Assembly: GCA_024399615.1 (NCBI GenBank)
Contig: JAKSNQ010000017.1
Coordinates: 1 to 34,545 of the forward strand
DNA: 34,545 nucleotides
Reading direction: 5' to 3'
DNA from: Paludibacteraceae bacterium
GTDB taxonomy: Bacteria; Bacteroidota; Bacteroidia; Bacteroidales; Paludibacteraceae
In this document: piece after piece, positions 31,866-34,545 of the stretch
How the letters are laid out: each line of letters starts with the position of its first letter
Position numbering within the stretch: position 1 is the stretch's first letter
Translations under genes and position numbers: made by a program
The notes under the pieces: model-generated
What the model was told of the DNA's origin: nothing
What the model saw: the letters and a program-made list of their open reading frames with translations, nothing else
The model's database searches: none

Positions 31866-34187
31866 ATGAGACATCGCTACTCGTTTTGTATCTTGCTGCT
31901 GGCGGCCACGTTGGTGGGATGCAGCAAGCATACCGTTCATAAGTCGCCCTATGCTGTTCCTGATGAAGACCAGCGCATAGAGGCGCTTCTCAAGCAAATG
32001 ACGCTGGAGGAGAAAGTAGGACAACTAAACCAACTGGATGGCCCATGGCAGTCATCTGACCTGGAAGGTGATATCCGTGCCGGACGTATATCGTCGCTCT
32101 TTGGGGTGACCACGGCCGAGCAGGCTGAGCACCTTCAGCGTATCGCAGTTGAGGAGAGCCGTTTGGGCATTCCTTTGGTGTTTGCGCGCGATGTCATTCA
32201 TGGTTTCCATACCGTTTTCCCAATACCGCTGGGCCAATCTACGACGTGGAACCCGACTCTTATCGAGTTGGGTGCGCACGAAGTAGCCAAAGAGGCGACA
32301 CAGGTCGGCATACGCTGGACTTTCTCGCCTATGGTGGATATTGCTCGTGACCCGCGTTGGGGTCGTATTGCCGAAGGATATGGCGAGGATACGTATCTGA
32401 CCAGCCTTTTTGGTGCTGCCACCGTTCGCGGCTATCAGGGCCAGGACCTGGCTGCGCCTAACTCGCTGGCGGCCTGCGTCAAACATTTCGCCGGCTATAG
32501 CGCTTCTGAGGGTGGCCGCGACTACAACACCACTTGGATTCCAGAGGTGCAATTGCGCGACGTCTATCTGCCTCCGTTCAAGGCCTGTATCGATGCCGGT
32601 TGTGCTACGATCATGTGCTCGTTCAACGATATCAACGGTATCCCTTCGGTGGCCAATCAGCACCTGAACCTGGATATCCTGCGAGAGGAGTGGGGCTTTG
32701 ATGGTATGATGGTGACCGACTGGGGCGCTATTCAGGACCTGCTGGCCCATGGCTATGCCAACGACTCTGTAGCGGCTACTCTCAAGAGTTTGGATGCGCA
32801 GATGGAGATGGATATGGCTGCACGCTACTACAGCGAGCTGCTGCCTCGATTGGTCAAAGAGGGCCGTGTCAGCGAGAAGCGCGTAGATGAGCTCGTTCGC
32901 TCTGTACTTCGCCTGAAGATACGTCTGGGCCTTTTCGAGCACCCATATCCCTATATGCCTACGGGCAAGCCTGAGTTTTTCGCGCCCGAGGCCCTGGCTG
33001 CTGCACAACGCACCTGCGAGGAGTCTGCTGTGTTGCTCAAGAACAACGGCGTCCTGCCGCTGTTCACGCAGGGGGCAACTGAGAAAACGAAGCGTATCTT
33101 TATCTGTGGTCCGTTGGCGGATAACCAGCATGACCAGAACGGCACATGGTGCCTTGATGCAGTCGATTCGGTGGTGATCACGCCGGCTATGGCTTTCCGT
33201 CAGCCGGAGAAATATGAACTTGTTCAGTATGCCGGCATGGAGGTCTGCTGTCAAGAGGGTTTCCACTGGTCGCGTGAGCGCTCGGATGAGAATATCGCCA
33301 ACCTCAAAAAACAGGCAGCAAAGGCGGATGTCGTTCTCTTCTTTGCGGGCGAAGAGGCCATGATCTCGGGTGAGGCTAAGACTCGCGCACATATCACGCT
33401 GCCGGGTGACCAGACGCAGCAGTTGGAGGCTATCCGGGAAACGGGTGTACCGGTGGTGATGATTGTCATGGCGGGACGTCCGTTGACGATAGGTAAGGAA
33501 GTGGAGATGGCAGATGCGGTTATCTATGCTTATCATGGTGGTACGATGCAGGGCCCTGCACTCTATAATATCCTCACCGGCGTAGTCAATCCTTCGGGTA
33601 AACTGACCACCACTTTTGTGCAGGCTGAGGGACAGATACCGTTCTACTATAATCATAAGAACACCGGTCGTCCTACCGGTCCTGTCACCAACTACGAGGA
33701 CATACCGGTCAATGCCGGCCAGTTCTCTATCGGTTCGTGCACCTATTGGCTCGAGTACGCCAAGGATCCGCTTTTCCCATTCGGTTTTGGATTGTCATAT
33801 ACCACGTTCCAATACGCCGATTTCCAGCTTTCGGCTTCGTCGATGAGTGCCAATGGCTCCCTCACGGCTTCGTGCACAGTTACCAATACGGGCAGTTGTG
33901 CCGGTCAGGAAGTGGTGCAACTGTATATCCGCGACAAGGTGGGCAGCATATGCCGTCCGTTGCTGGAGTTGAAGGGCTTTGAGAAGATAGCTCTGGAACC
34001 TGGCGAATCGCGTACGGTGGAGTTTGAGATTACGCCTCAGATGCTGGAGTACTGGCATTTCGCTGAGCAGATTCAACCGGGTGCTGATGGTGCCTACACG
34101 CTTAGTGCCGAGCCCGGCGAGTTCCTCGTTTGGATTGCTCCAAACAGCCGCGACCTTCCCGCTCCCGCCTCTTTCATGCTGAATTGA
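31866..34187 (+). CDS. GH3 beta-glucosidase lipoprotein (BglX-like)
   Basis: 773 residues from the ATG at 31866, chosen because it opens a lipoprotein signal (MRHRYSFCILLLAATLVGC, Cys19); longer frames would translate the 9-bp repeat. The GH3 N-terminal barrel (about 35-350) includes GIPLVFARDVIHGFHTVFP, DPRWGRIAEGYGEDTYL and MMVTDWGA with nucleophile Asp285. The second domain (about 375-610) carries the GEEAMISGEAKTR segment, where BglX-type enzymes place the acid/base. A fibronectin-III-like C-terminal domain follows (VVQLYIRDKVGS, LLELKGFEKIALEPGESRTV). The residues after Cys19 (SKHTVHKS) are basic rather than acidic, suggesting a periplasmic location. It would release glucose from imported beta-1,3-glucan oligosaccharides. 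It is the last gene before a strong terminator. Confidence 0.95.
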   Translation: MRHRYSFCILLLAATLVGCSKHTVHKSPYAVPDEDQRIEALLKQMTLEEKVGQLNQLDGPWQSSDLEGDIRAGRISSLFGVTTAEQAEHLQRIAVEESRLGIPLVFARDVIHGFHTVFPIPLGQSTTWNPTLIELGAHEVAKEATQVGIRWTFSPMVDIARDPRWGRIAEGYGEDTYLTSLFGAATVRGYQGQDLAAPNSLAACVKHFAGYSASEGGRDYNTTWIPEVQLRDVYLPPFKACIDAGCATIMCSFNDINGIPSVANQHLNLDILREEWGFDGMMVTDWGAIQDLLAHGYANDSVAATLKSLDAQMEMDMAARYYSELLPRLVKEGRVSEKRVDELVRSVLRLKIRLGLFEHPYPYMPTGKPEFFAPEALAAAQRTCEESAVLLKNNGVLPLFTQGATEKTKRIFICGPLADNQHDQNGTWCLDAVDSVVITPAMAFRQPEKYELVQYAGMEVCCQEGFHWSRERSDENIANLKKQAAKADVVLFFAGEEAMISGEAKTRAHITLPGDQTQQLEAIRETGVPVVMIVMAGRPLTIGKEVEMADAVIYAYHGGTMQGPALYNILTGVVNPSGKLTTTFVQAEGQIPFYYNHKNTGRPTGPVTNYEDIPVNAGQFSIGSCTYWLEYAKDPLFPFGFGLSYTTFQYADFQLSASSMSANGSLTASCTVTNTGSCAGQEVVQLYIRDKVGSICRPLLELKGFEKIALEPGESRTVEFEITPQMLEYWHFAEQIQPGADGAYTLSAEPGEFLVWIAPNSRDLPAPASFMLN

Positions 34188-34210
34188 TTAACAAATAAAA
34201 TAGCAAAATT

Positions 34211-34247
34211 TCTCCCCCTTTGCTCCGGCTAAGGGGGAGATTTTTTT
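34211..34247 (+). terminator. Rho-independent terminator closing the PUL
   Basis: TCTCCCCCTT (34211-34220) pairs perfectly with AAGGGGGAGA (34231-34240) around a ten-base loop, followed by seven T residues (34241-34247). It begins 24 bases after the GH3 stop codon. Confidence 0.92.
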
Positions 34248-34537
34248 GCTCACTGGTAAAAGCTGGGGGGTATTAGATCAAAATACGCATCCAGCCTGTC
34301 GGCTGCTATGTCCTGAGCATGTTCTGTCGCGCTTTAGGCTGCTAACGCTGCTTAGGCGTCCTGTCCATGGCTCATGCCATACCGCAAAAGCGGTGGCTGC
34401 GTTCAAAATAATCTCAAAATGCCTCCCTTTGGTTGGTAAAAAATGTACAACAAAAGTATCTTAATAAAACACAGGATTATGCAAATAATCCGTAAGCACC
34501 TTTACAAATACATATTTTAGGTTTCGAAAATTAGCAG
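34248..34537. other. Downstream non-coding stretch without a supported gene
   Basis: Nothing here reads as a convincing gene. A 72-codon frame at 34246-34464 begins in the terminator tail and its product lacks recognisable features. Positions 34270-34400 are GC-rich compared with the flanks and contain a small stem ACCGC/GCGGT around AAAA (34381-34394). The last 100 bases are AT-rich and look like a promoter region. Confidence 0.4.
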
Positions 34538-34545
34538 TACCTTTG
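34538..34545 (+). promoter_or_regulatory. Probable -7 element of the next gene, at the window edge
   Basis: TACCTTTG matches the Bacteroidetes -7 consensus TAnnTTTG. A T-rich stretch about 20 bp upstream (34515-34518) could be the -33 element but is not TTTG. The gene it would serve lies outside the window. Confidence 0.45.

Noticed and set aside
34246-34464. 72-codon open frame after the GH3 gene
   Set aside because: It begins at the terminator U-tract, has no promoter, and its product shows no domain or plausible protein pattern.

Overview
The window looks like a chromosomal segment of an anaerobic Bacteroidales bacterium from a gut- or rumen-like habitat. It has a SusC/SusD pair, promoters of the Bacteroidetes type (TTTG, about 20 bp, then TAnnTTTG), little Shine-Dalgarno signal, and the two-subunit methylmalonyl-CoA mutase used in succinate-to-propionate metabolism. 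I cannot name the genus from sequence alone. No rRNA, tRNA, CRISPR array or transposase gene is visible.

Layout. Positions 1-506 hold the last codons of an ECF sigma factor, overlapping a small membrane protein that may be its anti-sigma partner. Positions 507-832 are a repeat-bearing convergent gap. Positions 833-2929 hold a divergent pair: a helical-repeat protein (minus strand) and a WYL-type regulator (plus strand). Positions 3102-7153 are mutA-mutB, with a clear promoter before and a stem-loop terminator after. A membrane-spanning beta-propeller/Y_Y_Y/LuxR regulator (7286-10126) comes next.

From 10420 to 34187 there is one co-directional polysaccharide utilisation locus (PUL): SusC, SusD, a surface-glycan-binding-like lipoprotein, a GH16 lipoprotein, a GH128 lipoprotein, a GH16 with a CBM, a GH64, a third GH16, a GPH-type sugar/cation symporter, a large GH149/GH94-like phosphorylase, two secreted modular proteins without a catalytic domain, and a GH3 beta-glucosidase. 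A strong terminator at 34211-34247 closes the locus. The families all point to beta-1,3-glucan (laminarin, curdlan-like, fungal or cereal mixed-linkage glucan) as substrate.

Inferred working order: surface GH16/GH128/GH64 enzymes open the polymer, SusCD imports oligosaccharides, periplasmic GH16/GH3 trim them, the symporter moves short oligosaccharides into the cytosol, and the phosphorylase releases glucose-1-phosphate. The LuxR-type transmembrane regulator just upstream is the obvious sensor candidate.

The most interesting unexplained features are these. (i) A short conserved C-terminal tail sits on four secreted proteins of the locus, and these are exactly the exported non-barrel proteins that lack a lipobox. 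(ii) An uncharacterised module of about 100 residues is duplicated in the 28633-29553 protein. (iii) Short direct or tandem repeats lie in many intergenic gaps, including an 11-bp family found in opposite orientations about 15 kb apart. (iv) Several stem-loops follow the binding-protein gene.
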